Below are positions 1 through 10,715 of a stretch of 64,000 nucleotides of DNA, one piece after another (position 1 is the first letter of the stretch; each line of letters starts with the position of its first letter). The notes beneath the pieces are model-generated. The model saw nothing but the letters and a program-made list of their open reading frames with translations, ran no database searches and was not told where the DNA came from. The DNA is from Scolanthus callimorphus (taxonomy: Eukaryota > Cnidaria > Anthozoa > Actiniaria > Edwardsiidae): contig CM066919.1 in NCBI GenBank assembly GCA_033964015.1, positions 6,821,831 to 6,885,830 on the forward strand, in the 5' to 3' direction. The translations under genes and the position numbers were made by a program.

Positions 1-1205
1 TGCTTGGCATGTGTGCCATGTCAGGATTAGCATGCCCTCAGCAATAACTTTCATGATTTGTTCAGGAAAATATTATTTTGGTGGAATAACATGCATTATC
101 AGAACAATATTTTGTCACCACTGAAACAAAATAATCCCAGCAAATTGAACACTGTGGGACACTTTGTCAAGGTGGGGACACCAAAAAATATCTTTCCTAA
201 AAGTGGAATAATTTTACTTTTGTTATCTGTTCAGTGGGCATGATAGGCACTCATTACCGGTATGCAATCATTATGTATGTCGGGGGAGAAACAAGTGAAC
301 TTTTTTCCCTATATTTTAAGATTCTCCGGCATGTAGTTCCCCAAAATTAGCATTCCCCCCAACTCATCAGAGAAATAATTTTACTAGGATTCAAGGCAAT
401 TGTGGCTAAAAGTGGCCAAAAATCCAGTTACTGAAACACTTAGAAGCTCTTGGCTTGATTGCGGTTTGTTTTGGAAGAACTATAAAATATGCCATAACAA
501 CTAGTGAAAATTGAAGAAATAAAATTTCAAAGTTCATCACCTTGGAGTACTACAGGGAAACTATGTCAACCATGCAATTCTATAAAAATCGTCAGCTGTA
601 TATTGTAAATAAACTGAAATTGACTTTCCTTGTTTGCCATCTAGATTTCATAATGGAAATAACATGAGTTACTATTGCATGCACACCCTACAAAAATATT
701 AAAGGGTGTTAAATCATTAAGCCGCAAAGTCTAAAGTGTTCCAAATAATTGCATGGGTGGAGCAATTTGGATGGAGCAAGTTTCATGTTCACAAGATGCC
801 CATAAAAGCATCTTATGGTACTCTAATTTTCACCTAATTGCACTTGAAATACTGAGAATGGAGGTTTCGGGGGAAAAATTGAGAAAATAAGAATCAGACA
901 TAAAAGCAAAAGAATTTCAGTTTGAGGGGGCATGCTCCCCTGAGAAAATTTGAAAAACTTGCAACAAGATACTCCTATTCTGTCTGTTTCATTTTCTTCA
1001 TCTCTTTCTAAAATTCCATAGCCTATAGAATTTAAGAAAGAGATGAAGAACATAACAAGGCTATTTTGATGAGCCAACAAATATGGGTAAACGTGAGTGT
1101 CTTTCTGTGCACTCTGCTAACTTTTTATTCCGGCCTTGAGCAAGGAAAATTTTCTTGATAATTCACTTCAATTGACTGGGACAAACCGATCACTCACTCA
1201 GAATC
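1..1205. repeat. Interspersed repeat, copy 1 (second copy at 15,974-16,862)
   Basis: Much of this segment can be aligned by eye, in order and in the same orientation, with 15,974-16,862. Shared landmarks include TGCTTGGCA at the start, CAATAACTTTCATGATTT, AAAAATCCA, TCAGCTGTATATTG, TTTCATAATGGAAATAACA, GTGTTCCAAATA, TAATTGCACTT, CTGTGCACTCTGCT and GAGCAAGGAAAAT. Spacing between landmarks varies by small indels. No long ORF is shared, so this is either a non-coding dispersed repeat or an old segmental duplication. The window edge cuts its left side. Confidence 0.75.
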
Positions 1206-2450
1206 CAAAACAAATTTAACCACATGTTGAAGGTTTTATCTTCAAGAGATAAAAGATAGCCGTTATCAGTGTCAATAGAATAAAGTAATTCTATAATTCA
1301 ATGAAAGACCAAAACACTCAAAACACAGTTGAAAGTTAGTTGATCATCTTTTGACTGTTCTAAATATACCGAGGAATCAAATCTCCTTTGGACTCGTCCA
1401 TACACATTGAAAATCATGTAAACGGGTGCAAAACATTCTTAACCAAAGTGTCTTAGCAGTTTAGTCCACCTCTTAAGCTTTAATTCGCCCATTTCACTGA
1501 GGAAAATAAGCTTACCGAATGTTTGTCCAACTGCAGCGAACAGTGAGTTTCCAATCCACACCGCAACCATCATGTCCGTAACTGGTGACAAACGTTTTTA
1601 GTTCCTGTGACTTCAGCTTTCCTGACACTTTCGTATTCAGTAGAGAAGTAGAACATGTTTGTTTTAACAGAATTGCAGCCTGTAATTTTCCTCGTGTGTA
1701 GGAGCTTGTGTACAACTAGAGATCAACTTCACTATTAACTTTTGCCGCGTCGTGTCACGTGTAGTGGTCTGAACAATAGAAACTTGTTTCTATACTTATT
1801 TCCGCTTCCTGTAAAGTAAAGTGACTGTGATTTCCGGTGATTAAACAGAGATGAGATCCAACAACTTATTTTTGGGACCAGGGGCTCAAAAGTATAATGT
1901 CTTATTTTTACTATACCGCGCATGGTTTCGACGCGTCGACGCTACTCGTGAGGAGTTGTGTCGTTCAAGATGGTACGGAAACTTTGTTTTACAAAAATGA
2001 TCATTGTTAGTCCCCATCAGCTCGAGGAGAGCCGAAAATTTGTGTTTTTATGGCTCACTGAAGGTCTGAACGAGACCGTTTCCTCCTCGACTATCGAGTA
2101 TCTTGTATAGATATGATGGTTACCTTCTTTCTGCTCTGATTTGCCCGGCTTTTTCCCGGTCGCTGCTTCTAGCTCTGGTGCTTCAGTTTTTGGCGTTTCT
2201 TTCTGCTTTTCTGATAATACGACCCATGTTGTTTGTATTCGACGGCTTTCCTTTCACGTTGTTTATGATCCTTTGTGGCATAATTATTTATAGCATGGTA
2301 CTCCAGTTAGTTGTCTTTTCTTCTAGTCCTTGAAACTCCGACTGGGAGAGAATTTCAGGAGCAAGCCGGCAAACTTTCACGCACGTTAAATTTCAACAAC
2401 CCCCCTTCCCTTGACAACGCGACGTACCCTCCCCCTGTTAGCTGAGCATG
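1206..2450. other. Stretch without a recognised gene
   Basis: I see no convincing gene. A minus-strand open stretch at 1,516-1,712 ends in a good-looking splice donor (CG|GTAAGC) but has no clear acceptor. A hydrophobic plus-strand ORF at 2,103-2,333 has no family signature. Confidence 0.5.
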
Positions 2451-2452
2451 CT

Positions 2453-2482
2453 TGACGTCACAATTGAGCTATTGTGACGTCA
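2453..2482. promoter_or_regulatory. Palindrome of two CRE (TGACGTCA) motifs
   Basis: A perfect inverted repeat has 12-bp arms, TGACGTCACAAT at 2,453-2,464 and its complement at 2,471-2,482, around a 6-bp centre. Each arm carries the full CREB/ATF consensus TGACGTCA. The motif identity is established; any binding here is inference, and no transcription start is known nearby. Confidence 0.5.
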
Positions 2483-2653
2483 GCGATCACGGCCACGTTA
2501 CACATCCGGGACTTGCCAAGACGTCCAAAATTCGGATCGACCCCTAGCACTTTCCACAGGTTACCCAATACTACGAATTGCTGTATTTACAGTTATCTGC
2601 CTTTATTTTGACGCTGTTTTCTTAGGTATGGTTGCTCCGCTCTGCGGCGGCCT

Positions 2654-2674
2654 TCGGCCGCCGCAAGGAGCTCC
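2654..2674. repeat. GC-rich perfect hairpin
   Basis: A 9-bp stem GCGGCGGCC/GGCCGCCGC closes on TTC. It sits in AT-rich DNA just before the repeat at 2,697. Its function is unknown; it may be the end of a small mobile element. Confidence 0.45.
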
Positions 2675-2696
2675 GCTATAAAAAATAGAGAATAAT

Positions 2697-2876
2697 TTGG
2701 GGGATATAAAATATATTATTAATCACATCTTTTACAAAGCAAAACATATTTGGCACATCTTCCAGTAAACTGGCATTTTAGCTGGTAGATTTTATTTGAA
2801 TAATTAAATGTATTGTAGCACAATTTGTGTACATTTCTTGAAAATTTGCAAAATAAAGTGAATTATTATCATTAAT
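2697..2876. repeat. Local direct duplication, copy 1 (copy 2 at 3,236-3,400)
   Basis: About 170 bp recurs 540 bp downstream in the same orientation. Both copies share TTTTACAAAGCAAAACATAT, ACTGGCATTTTAGCT, AATAATTAAAT and GAAAATTTGCAAAATAAAGTG. Each copy ends with an AATAAA polyadenylation hexamer, so they could be 3' ends of a retro-copied sequence. Confidence 0.7.
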
Positions 2877-3235
2877 GATATAGTTACCTAACAACTATCC
2901 CCGAAGGGGAGGTCAATAGTGGTGGATATAATATATCCAGAGAAACGTGAAACATCGATATATATATATCCACCGCTAGGCACCGATCCTGAGGGGGATA
3001 ATTGTTTTAGTACTATACCAAATCAGTAGAATAAAATACGGTGGATTGAGGCTCAAAATGCAATATCACAAACGAAAACGAGCTGCCTTTTTTAGGGTTT
3101 TCTCAGGACAGTAAAATAGTGCTGTATATGTACTATTTCAGGAACCAATCCGAGCGTGTGAAAATGACTATTCACTGATTTGGTATATGCTAATAATATA
3201 TATAATTTTTTTAAACATGAAAAATAAAAATATAT

Positions 3236-3400
3236 TTCTTTGGATATAGAATAGAATATTACATATTTTACAAAGCAAAACATATTTGGCAATTTGCCAG
3301 TAGACTGGCATTTTAGCTAGTAAAATTTCATTTAATAATTAAATCTATCAAATAAGACCATTTGTGTATATTTGTTGAAAATTTGCAAAATAAAGTGATT
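3236..3400. repeat. Local direct duplication, copy 2
   Basis: This is the counterpart of 2,697-2,876, with small indels and the same terminal GCAAAATAAAGTGA. The 360 bp between the copies holds an imperfect GGTGGATATA/TATATCCACC inverted repeat (2,930-2,985) and nothing I recognise as coding. Confidence 0.7.
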
Positions 3401-3793
3401 ACATGATTGGTTCATATCATTGTCATTGTGTTGCTGTGTTATACTGTCTGTTCAGACATTTTGAGGTACTAAAATGTAACATGCAAATCAGTCTATCATG
3501 GGTTGGTAAAAAGAAAAATAGCTGTTTTCCTATCAGAGGTTCGAGTATTAACCTTTCAACCAGATCGTCAGATTGTCAGAGTTTGTGTAACTGGAATAAA
3601 TGTTGATATGACCCTCTCATTTTATTTTCAGCAGTTTGAAAAAATTCTGACACCTCCAAACAAAATACAAAACTAGGCTTCTGTGTTTAACTGTTATGAA
3701 CACACTGACAATAATGTGTAATAAGCATCCCAACAAAGCCCCGGATATGTTTATGTGTCAGTATGTTTACAAACTGCTAAGAAAATAATTGGT

Positions 3794-4531
3794 TTATAAA
3801 CTTGAATTAAGTAATTTTTGGAGTGCAACATCTTGTGCGAAGTCTTGTTTATCATAGCGTTGCACATAGAATGACAAAGAGAGGACTTCTCGTTTAATAT
3901 TGTAGTCCAAGGTGATAGGAGTTTTGTTGGTCACAACAATCTCGGATTTCCCCTTCAAAATCAACATTTGCCGATCCTCAACTGGCACTTTCTCGAAGTG
4001 GCGTTTGCATAACACATTTTGGCCAGAGAAACGAGCAATTGACCAAACAGCTGCTGCCGTGCGGTGCTTGGTTATTGTAAGCTTGATTCTCTGACCCTTG
4101 TTCGATGTTTCCATATCTCCACCGTAGCCAGAGACGAGAACCCAGACATGTCTAAATAAACAGTATGCAACAAACATTGATACGGGGCTCATCAAACCAG
4201 TGAGACGCGATCTCGAGAGCTTAGACTCCATTGATTGTCCAAGCTGCCTTAGAGTGCTGTCGAGCATCGGCCCCACCAGCTCCAGTTTGTTGCCGGTTAT
4301 TTCCTCTAAAACCGGGTCCATGTTAAACATGCCGTAGTTCGGCTTTTTCTCAAAAGGAATTCGTCGTACCGCCTGTACCCAATCTTTCTCCACGCTGAAC
4401 TTCATTTCAACCACCGACTTGTTCCAGAATTTTGTCCCCCTATCAGTTTCATATCTTAGAAATGTGGGTTCGAGGTCTAATGCTTTCTCTAAGTTTGTTT
4501 TCATGCTCGAAGTTTGAGGATTTGCCGCCAT
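3794..4531 (-). CDS. Uncharacterised protein, 245 aa (gene A)
   Basis: This is one uninterrupted ORF. The reading frame opens at 4,612, but I place the start at the ATG at 4,529-4,531. That ATG sits in a YY1-like ATGGCGGC context and gives an N-terminus MAANPQTSS, matching the MADVPSSP start of its paralogue at 40,161. I do not recognise the family. Visible features are a KFWNKSVVEMKF block near residue 36, a block LEEITGNKLELVGP near residue 80, a hydrophobic stretch around SPVSMFVAYCLFRHVWVLV (possible membrane segment or buried core, about residues 116-134), and a C-terminal SLSFYVQRYDKQDF motif. All but the hydrophobic stretch have counterparts in the decayed copy inside the 38.7-47.1 kb element, so selection has probably acted on this protein. 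No intron is evident, so a retrocopy is possible. Function unknown. Confidence 0.6.
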   Translation of the reverse strand: MAANPQTSSMKTNLEKALDLEPTFLRYETDRGTKFWNKSVVEMKFSVEKDWVQAVRRIPFEKKPNYGMFNMDPVLEEITGNKLELVGPMLDSTLRQLGQSMESKLSRSRLTGLMSPVSMFVAYCLFRHVWVLVSGYGGDMETSNKGQRIKLTITKHRTAAAVWSIARFSGQNVLCKRHFEKVPVEDRQMLILKGKSEIVVTNKTPITLDYNIKREVLSLSFYVQRYDKQDFAQDVALQKLLNSSL

Positions 4532-4977
4532 TTTTTCTAAGGTGTCAGTAGAGTCCGCAGAAACAATTGCGCCTGCATTACAGCAGAAGCAAATAGCGCG
4601 GCTACTAAGCAATCAGCGCGGCCACTAAGCTCCAGGGAGAGAAATGCATAGCAACCGACCATTGTGTATCCGAAAACATAGCAAAATTTTGTATGGGCGA
4701 CCAAAACAGAACAAGAAGAACTACTTTGCAAAATGACTCCATCATGACAAGCCTTTGAACCCCCTCTTTGAACAAATAAGTGAAATTAAACAATCAAAAT
4801 TAGGCACAAATTATTTTTTTATATTTATTGGAGTTTTGCCAAATGTAAATCATTATTATTTCTTACAGTTCAAATAAAAATATATCTAAGTATTTCTCCT
4901 TGTAGGGGGATTTACTGGAACTCCAGTGAGCAATGGTTTAAATCCAGTTTTAAGCATTGTTCTGGTAGGGAGCATTC

Positions 4978-5376
4978 ATTATTTATGCCAGGGGGTGGGC
5001 TGGCAATATTTTTCATTCAGCCCAAAAAAACCTTGACCCCCCTTAAAGTATCAATAAAAACCTCAAAACCCCTTTAGGCAATTTTTATGATAATGATAGC
5101 CCCCTTCCCCCTTTAGACCAGGAAGAAATGTTGGGACATCTAGGTACCAAGTAGACATTTCCTGATGTGTGCATAAACAGTTTGTTGTAATTTTACAGGT
5201 GTGTAACCTCTTGTATCCATATGTTAAATTAACGTCGTTGCTGCCATAAAATGAAGATGACCCCTCACAAGTGTTTTCATATCTTCCGGTGATCCCCTAC
5301 TTGAATGTGCCAAATTTAACATGGGCCCCCTTAATAATTGCCAGCCCACCCCCTGGCATAAATAATAAATGCTCCC
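4978..5376. mobile_element. MITE with 40-bp terminal inverted repeats
   Basis: The left arm 4,978-5,017 and right arm 5,337-5,376 are inverted complements at 39 of 40 positions, beginning GGGAGCATTYATTATTTATG. The 320-bp interior is non-coding. I see no clear target-site duplication, so the superfamily is unassigned. Confidence 0.85.
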
Positions 5377-5764
5377 TTAAAGTAAAAGTAAACGAAAAAC
5401 TACCAACAGAAAAATGAGCATAGCCCCCTTACCCACTATAAGGTGAGATCCTGCTTTGGAATAACATATCAAGATAGTTCCCTTGAAAAAGTGTCGACTT
5501 TCTTCAACTTCCTTATAAGGAAATATCTGCATACCATATTTGGAATCCCAGTAAGTTTTTTGATATTTCTATTGGCCTAGAAAACTTAAAACTTAATCAG
5601 AACTCAGATACACTCGAGAAAGGATGATATGCACATTTTCCACTGTGTTTTTCACGGTCAAGAACCTGGAAACAAGGCAGACAAAACACCACAGGAAGCT
5701 TGGTTCGATGTCTAAAAAGGAGGCATGTTTGAATCACAATACTGATTAAGTACAAATTCATGGT
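5377..5764. other. Stretch without a recognised gene
   Basis: This is AT-rich sequence between the MITE and the candidate exon at 5,765. I see nothing specific in it. Confidence 0.5.
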
Positions 5765-6139
5765 CTAGTTGAAAGTATAAGTACAAATAATCACAAAGTG
5801 TTTTGAAATTTTGCTTTTTTGCACTTGGGATTTCATAATTATGCGAACAACAAAAAGGAAAGAGTTTGAGTAGGCTATCCTTGTGAGTTGATGTGTTGTA
5901 TTTTTTGTTACAAGATTGAAAAAATACTTCTGGAAAGGTGGTATGTTTTTATGTTTATATGAACCAAGCCACAAGCAGGCTAGATATGACCTCTTAAATT
6001 CCAGGGTTTTTTCACAGTGCTTATGGAGTCTAGAGTTACAGGATGGGTTAGCTGATGCCCTGGAAAAAGTCTTGGCTACCTTCTTGCACCTTGTGTTGCA
6101 ATTCATGTGTGAACCAGCTCTAGCATCAGCACCTGAGAA
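5765..6139 (-). CDS. Candidate terminal exon of an unknown two-exon (or longer) gene
   Basis: This is an open minus-strand frame of about 125 codons to a TAG at 5,765. It is preceded by a textbook splice acceptor (pyrimidine run then CAG at 6,140-6,142). The first half is Cys/Lys-rich (FSGADARAGSHMNCNTRCKK, then spaced Cys and His); the second half is hydrophobic. The phase at the acceptor is 0, matching the phase-0 donor of the exon at 7,210-7,404. I recognise no domain. Overlapping open frames on the other strand lower confidence. The intron between the exons contains the MITE at 6,512-6,786. Confidence 0.3.
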   Translation of the reverse strand, partial: FSGADARAGSHMNCNTRCKKVAKTFSRASANPSCNSRLHKHCEKTLEFKRSYLACLWLGSYKHKNIPPFQKYFFNLVTKNTTHQLTRIAYSNSFLFVVRIIMKSQVQKSKISKHFVIICTYTFN

Positions 6140-6387
6140 CTGAAAAAAAGTGAAAAGTCAAAGTCAAACGGGACACCTACAGCTAAGTAGCCTAGTCAGT
6201 AAAAGAAATTTACAGGCTTGAAGGGCTGGATCATCAAATACCATAACTGATACCTTAAAGTACCTTATATAGGTTGACATATTTTGGTTAAACTAAGGAC
6301 GTGTATGATTTTTTTCGAACAACGTGCGCGAAGGTTCTCAGTAACCTAATTGTCCGTAGGTGGTTATAGAACTTTGTTTCTTTAGAA

Positions 6388-6418
6388 TTAGCTTGTAGAA
6401 ATGAGATCTACAAGCTAA
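6388..6418. repeat. Perfect 12-bp hairpin
   Basis: TTAGCTTGTAGA at 6,388-6,399 is exactly complementary to TCTACAAGCTAA at 6,407-6,418, with a 7-base loop. The half-site TTAGCTTGTAG recurs at about 6,615 inside the adjacent MITE, which suggests a shared origin. Confidence 0.7.
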
Positions 6419-6511
6419 ATTGGCATAAAAAAATGCACAGTGAATGAAAGCATCGTGGCCAACTGAAAGACAAACGTGTTTCCACTGTTTTAAAGTATTT
6501 ACTGTTGTAAT

Positions 6512-6786
6512 AACATTTTTTGTCAACAGAGCTCAGGCCGAGACATTTTCTTTAGTTGAAGACAGCTTGTTAGGAAATGTGAGCGATTTTTCTCCCACGC
6601 TCTATAAATGAAAAGTTAGCTTGTAGCAAATGTCCAGGGGTTGGGGGATTTTTTTTATTGCCAAAGCCTGTTGTGCCTGGGAACTTTGTTATGCATGTGA
6701 GCAGAGAAAATCCCTTGCATTTTCTAGCAAACTGCCTAATAAATAAAATGTCTTAGCCTGATCTCTGTTGACAAAAAATGACATTA
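6512..6786. mobile_element. MITE with about 35-45-bp terminal inverted repeats
   Basis: The left end has CATTTTTTGTCAACAGAG followed by a TCAGG..AGACATTTT block. The right end carries the reverse complement (AAAATGTCTTAGCCTGATCT then CTGTTGACAAAAAATG). The arms are about 90% identical by eye. The interior is non-coding. The element lies in the presumed intron of the gene at 5,765-7,404. Confidence 0.75.
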
Positions 6787-7209
6787 CCAGAGGATTAAAA
6801 GAGTGGAAAATGCTTTTGTCTTTCAGCTGGCTGTGATGCTGGCTTTATTATCATGATACAATGTTACAGTCAATCATTATTGATTTCTGTCTATGATTTC
6901 AAGCCAATGCAAACCCCTTTTCAGCAAAAACGTTTTCACCAAAACACATGTAGTCTCATCCACAAAGCCAAGCTTCAAATATTCAGTTAATTAAGTCTAA
7001 TTTCCAATAGTCAAATTAAAGAGATTTGCTGAATGAATCACAGGGGACTGAAACATTATTCCAATGTGTATTTACAGTACAAGGGATATAGATAGAGTAG
7101 TTTAAATATGATATCCTAGCGATTCATGTGTTGCATTTTCAATGGAGAACATGCGCCCTATAAGCAAAGAGATGAGCAAAGCACTCAACTAACTTACTTG
7201 AAAACTTAC

Positions 7210-7404
7210 CTGAATATCGTATCTTTTCTTCTTGAAGAAATCTTGATGCCAAAGCATTTCTGTCGTTAGAAACTTATTCAGCTCCAAGGATGTCCGTGAG
7301 AAGCGTGTCGTACATTGTTCTTTCCATGTACAAATATTGAATTTTCTCCTAACAGTTCGAGCGACATGTTTTCTTTTCTTGAACAAGCCAACTGCAAAGG
7401 CTGG
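7210..7404 (-). CDS. Candidate internal exon of the unknown minus-strand gene
   Basis: 65 codons are open from an AG acceptor (7,405-7,406) to a consensus donor CAG|GTAAGT (7,204-7,209). Length and phase are 0-0, compatible with the exon at 5,765-6,139. The product is basic (KKRKHVARTVRRKF) with two Cys. It has no in-frame ATG near its 5' edge, so a further upstream exon would be needed. No family is recognised. Support comes only from splice signals and frame, so it is tentative. Confidence 0.3.
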
Positions 7405-7929
7405 CTAAATTCCGTGAGAATTCCGTGTCTATGCCAATTAAATTTATTCCGTGCTTGAGCTGTAACAAAGCTGCAAATTATTTTCCTTGTTTATGCAATC
7501 TAAAATGATTCATAGATTGATTTTAAACCTCTTAACTTAATTTCTTTCTGGTATGATCCCGGCTGAATAAACCACTTTATCGATTACTCATCCTTCCCTG
7601 ATCCCAGTCCATTCTGCCAGCAGCCAAAGACAGGTAACCCAAAGGCTTCATGTATCTTTTCAGAACATCCGCGAAAGTTCTTTCAAAGTTTTGTGGCCAA
7701 TAACAATGATACAAGCTACAATAATCTGCAAATGGCGGACGAAATCTTGACTTGCACAAGGGCCGCCTAACCAAAGTGAATATCGTAACCCATGGCAACA
7801 CACCATGTACGCACTCAGAAATTAGCCGACGGTACACCAGCGGCTGTCCAACGGAAAATACAACCACTCGAATACAGCTCGATGGGTTACTTTTATTCAT
7901 TTTGTTTTATTTTCACACATTAGCCTATG
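7405..7929. other. Stretch without a recognised gene
   Basis: This is the left approach to the Gypsy element. I see no LTR and no gag coding sequence here. Confidence 0.45.
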
Positions 7930-8046
7930 GGGCTCCACAGGAGTTCCGCTATAACCGTTTCGCTGCAGTTTGCCGGGCACCCCCGATTAATGCAAATGAG
8001 GTCACGAGTCCACCGGGAGACCAAATATTTTTCTTAGGGGCCGTAG

Positions 8047-8364
8047 AATCAGGTGAAGCCGAGGAACCTTGGAACGCTGATTTGTTAATCAATCAGAAAT
8101 CAGTCAATTTAAAGATCGACATCGGAGCCGATGTTACAGTTTTATCTGAGTCTGTGCATAACAATCTCCAAGAGCGTCCAAAACTAGAGCAAGTGTGCAA
8201 CGATATTTGCAATCCAGGAGGGAAGTTAGTCTGCAGGGGACAATTTCTAATGGAAGTTAATCTAGATTGGGAGTCGTATCAGGTTAAGATGTATGTTATC
8301 GCAGGCGATCACGTCACTAATTTATTAGGACGAGACACTGCTCGGAAAATGAGACTTGTCTAGA
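8047..8364 (+). pseudogene. Gypsy retropepsin-like protease domain, active site altered
   Basis: The domain is an aspartic protease of the retrotransposon type, which would normally cleave the Gag-Pol polyprotein. The frame contains ADLLINQKSVNLKIDIGADV-like sequence, then a hydrophobic flap region and the C-terminal LLGRD block typical of Gypsy proteases. The catalytic signature D-T/S-G is D-I-G here (8,118-8,126), a change expected to abolish activity. The frame stops at a TAG at 8,362, where RT should continue, so a frameshift or nonsense change separates it from RT. Confidence 0.75.
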
Positions 8365-8399
8365 GAGTTGGGGACGTTTCTTTCGATATGTTTGGAGAA

Positions 8400-9140
8400 A
8401 TCGGTCTTCTAAAGTGTGAGCCCGTGAAAATTGAGCTGCGAGAAGGTGCACAGCCATATCACGTGAATACTACAAGGCAGATCCCGTTCCCGCTTTTACC
8501 CAAGTCGAGAGCGAGCTGGAAAGGATGAAGCGCGAAGGCATAATCGAAGAGATGACGGAGCCGACAGATTGCTCCCATGATTCCTGTCGCGAAGAGTAAC
8601 GGAAACGTGAGGATATGCGTAGATCTAAGGCGCTTAAACGAGTCAGTGAGGCGCGAAAGGTACGTGCTGCCAACCTTGGATGACTTGGCACCCAAGATGG
8701 TCGGTGCAACTCTGTTCTCCAAGCTCGACGCATCGAGTGGTTTCTGGCAAATACCCCTTGACGATGACAGCGCAAAACTGACCACCTTCATCACGCCACA
8801 AGGCAGGTTTTGCTTTCGCCGCTTGCCGTTCGGAATAACATCATCGCCCGAGATCTTTCAACGATGCATGACAGATCTGCTCAAGGATCAAGATGGAGCG
8901 TATGCTATCACGGACGACATAATCATCCACGGCAAGACCAAAGAGGAACATGATCGACGCTTAAAAGAAACCCTGAAAATCATAGAAGAATCAGCTACTT
9001 TGGACATGTCATCAACGAGGAAAGCATCAGTCCAGACCCCGAGAAAGTTAAGGCGATTAGAGCCCTCTCATCGCCGCAGAATGTAGGTGAACTCCGCCAA
9101 GTGCTAGGAATGATAAATCACCTCGGAAGTTCTTACCTAA
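8400..9140 (+). pseudogene. Gypsy reverse transcriptase, frameshifted, with internal deletion
   Basis: RT copies element RNA to DNA. Readable motifs are VRICVDLRRLNESV, LFSKLDASSGFWQIPL (motif A Asp), the block FCFRRLPFGITSSPEIFQR, and AITDDIIIHG (8,902-8,931) in place of the usual Y-x-D-D; the two Asp remain but the aromatic residue is gone. The frame is lost near 8,545-8,575. Near 8,990 the expected segment between EESA and the GHVI block is missing, then a second frame carries GHVINEESISPDPEK up to about 9,130. The frame breaks again before the block at 9,151. Confidence 0.8.
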
Positions 9141-9150
9141 CCTGTCAACA

Positions 9151-10242
9151 GTGATGGCGCCAATGAACGACCTTCTAAAAGCAGATACAGTCTGGCAGTG
9201 GACCGCTGTACAACAATACGCCTTTGATAAGGTAAAGGAAATGGTTTCGGCAACACCCGTGTTACCGTTTTATGACCCAAACAAGGCAACGACGGTCAGT
9301 GCAGAGGCCAGCAGCTATGGATTAGGAGGGGTGCTACTCCAAGAGAATGATCAGGGACAGCTACGACCGGTAGCGTTCTGCTCGCGCACACTCACTCCTA
9401 CTGAGACAAGGTATTCTCAGATAGAGAAAGAATGTTTGGCATCGGTATGGACATGTGAGAGATTTTCACGCTATTTGATTGGCCTAGAGTCCTTCACTCT
9501 TGTCACAGACCACAAGCCGTTAGTACCGTTGATCAACTGCAAGGACTTAGACAAGTCGCCGGTGAGGTGCAAGCGCTTATTGATGCGCCTGATGAGGTTC
9601 AACCTTATAGCCGTACACATCCCTGGCAAGGAGATAATCATAGCAGATACACTAAGCAGAAATCCGCTTAACTACACTGGAGTCCCAAACACGGAAGAGG
9701 ATGTCAAAGTGTATGTGGACTCAGTAGTGAACACACGTATTAGTCAAGACGGTCTTAATGATCTAGAACAAGAAACACACGAAGACCCCGAGCTCAAGAT
9801 AGTATTAGAATACACTCGAAACGGATGGCCAAAGTATCCGAAGGAGGTTCCGAGTGAAATGCGAGAGTTCTACGGAATCCGGAACGAACTTTCGGAAACT
9901 AATGGGAAATTAGTCTTTGGAAATCGAATTGTCATCCCAACAGCAATGCGAAGCTATGTCCTGGAGAAAATCCACGATGGGCATCAGGGAATTACGACGT
10001 GTCGTGAAAGAGCACGCCTGTCTGTGTGGTGGCCTGGTATTAGTCAAGACATCGCACAGAAGGTCGCTACGTGCGAATTCTGTCAAATAAACCAGCCTAC
10101 GCAGAGGAAAGAACCTCTCAAAACCACATCCTTACCGGATAGACCATGGCAGATGGTGGCTGCAGACATGTGCGTCTGGGACGGTCAAGATTATCTGGTC
10201 GTCGCAATTATTCAAGATATATTGAAATTGCGCACACTATGA
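9151..10242 (+). pseudogene. Gypsy RNase H and integrase N-terminal region
   Basis: This is the longest open frame of the element (363 codons). It begins in the RT thumb (MAPMNDLL), continues with RNase H (VSAEASSYGLGGVLL, YSQIEKECLA, VTDHKPL), and then the integrase zinc-binding region with H-x3-H...C-x2-C (HDGHQGITTC, CEFCQINQP). RNase H normally begins with a catalytic Asp in the DAS motif; here it is Glu (AEAS). The integrase core starts with AADMCVWDG. The frame shifts at about 10,200. Confidence 0.8.
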
Positions 10243-10382
10243 GATCACCGCACACTACTTCCAAGCAAGCCATTTTGAAATTTAAGAACATCTTTGCGAG
10301 ATGGGGGATACCTGAGGGTGTAGTGAGTGACGGAGGTCCCCAGTTTACATCACATGAATTCGAGCAGCACACACGAGAGTGA
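10146..10382 (+). pseudogene. Gypsy integrase core fragment, truncated
   Basis: After a frameshift the DDE core continues (FARWGIPEGVVSDGGPQFTS). The second catalytic Asp is present. The sequence then terminates at a TGA about ten codons later, with no third acidic residue and no C-terminal domain. Confidence 0.7.
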
Positions 10383-10559
10383 AACGCATGTGATTGAGTG
10401 TGGACGCCGCTCGGAATACTTTAAGTCAGTGTATTGAGTTGAGCTCTTAATAAAAAGATACCAAAACTAGACAGCCTTCTCCCTAAAATAAAAACATCTC
10501 GCACACTCCACAATCAAACTGTTACACGCAAAAAAGTAAACACAGAACGGTATTTGGGC

Positions 10560-10715
10560 GCATTCGCAAACAGGCTTTCATTTAGATACAACCTAGGTGT
10601 GTAGTTCCAGCTGATTGTTATTTATGTCTTCCTAATGTATTTGTTGTATTATTATTCTTACTTGTAATCCTGGTATGTAGCTTTACCAGCCGAATAAAGA
10701 CATCATTATCATTAT
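10560..10715 (+). mobile_element. Probable 3' tail of a non-LTR retrotransposon
   Basis: The sequence ends in a short stem-loop (CTGGTA / TACCAG) followed by GAATAAAGACATCATTATCA, resembling the 3' UTR of L2/CR1-like elements of corals: a small hairpin, an AATAAA-like signal and a simple-repeat tail. No coding part is attached, as expected of a severely 5'-truncated insertion. The family assignment is from memory and tentative. Confidence 0.35.

Larger units (their letters stand above)
7930..10381 (+). mobile_element. Ty3/Gypsy retrotransposon, decayed, lacking 5' part and 3' end
   Basis: The order protease - RT - RNase H - integrase (zinc-binding H2C2, then the start of the DDE core) is that of Ty3/Gypsy pol. 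The element has no recognisable LTRs or gag. It stops abruptly about 10 codons after the second integrase aspartate (VSDGGPQF), so the catalytic Glu and C-terminus are absent. Several frameshifts, one internal deletion and lost catalytic residues show it is dead. A LINE-like tail lies 200 bp downstream. Confidence 0.85.

Noticed and set aside
1516..1712. Minus-strand open stretch ending in CG|GTAAGC
   Set aside because: The donor is good but no pyrimidine-rich acceptor, partner exon or family was found.
2103..2333. Hydrophobic 76-aa ORF
   Set aside because: T-rich DNA gives hydrophobic peptides by chance; no domain, splice or start context.
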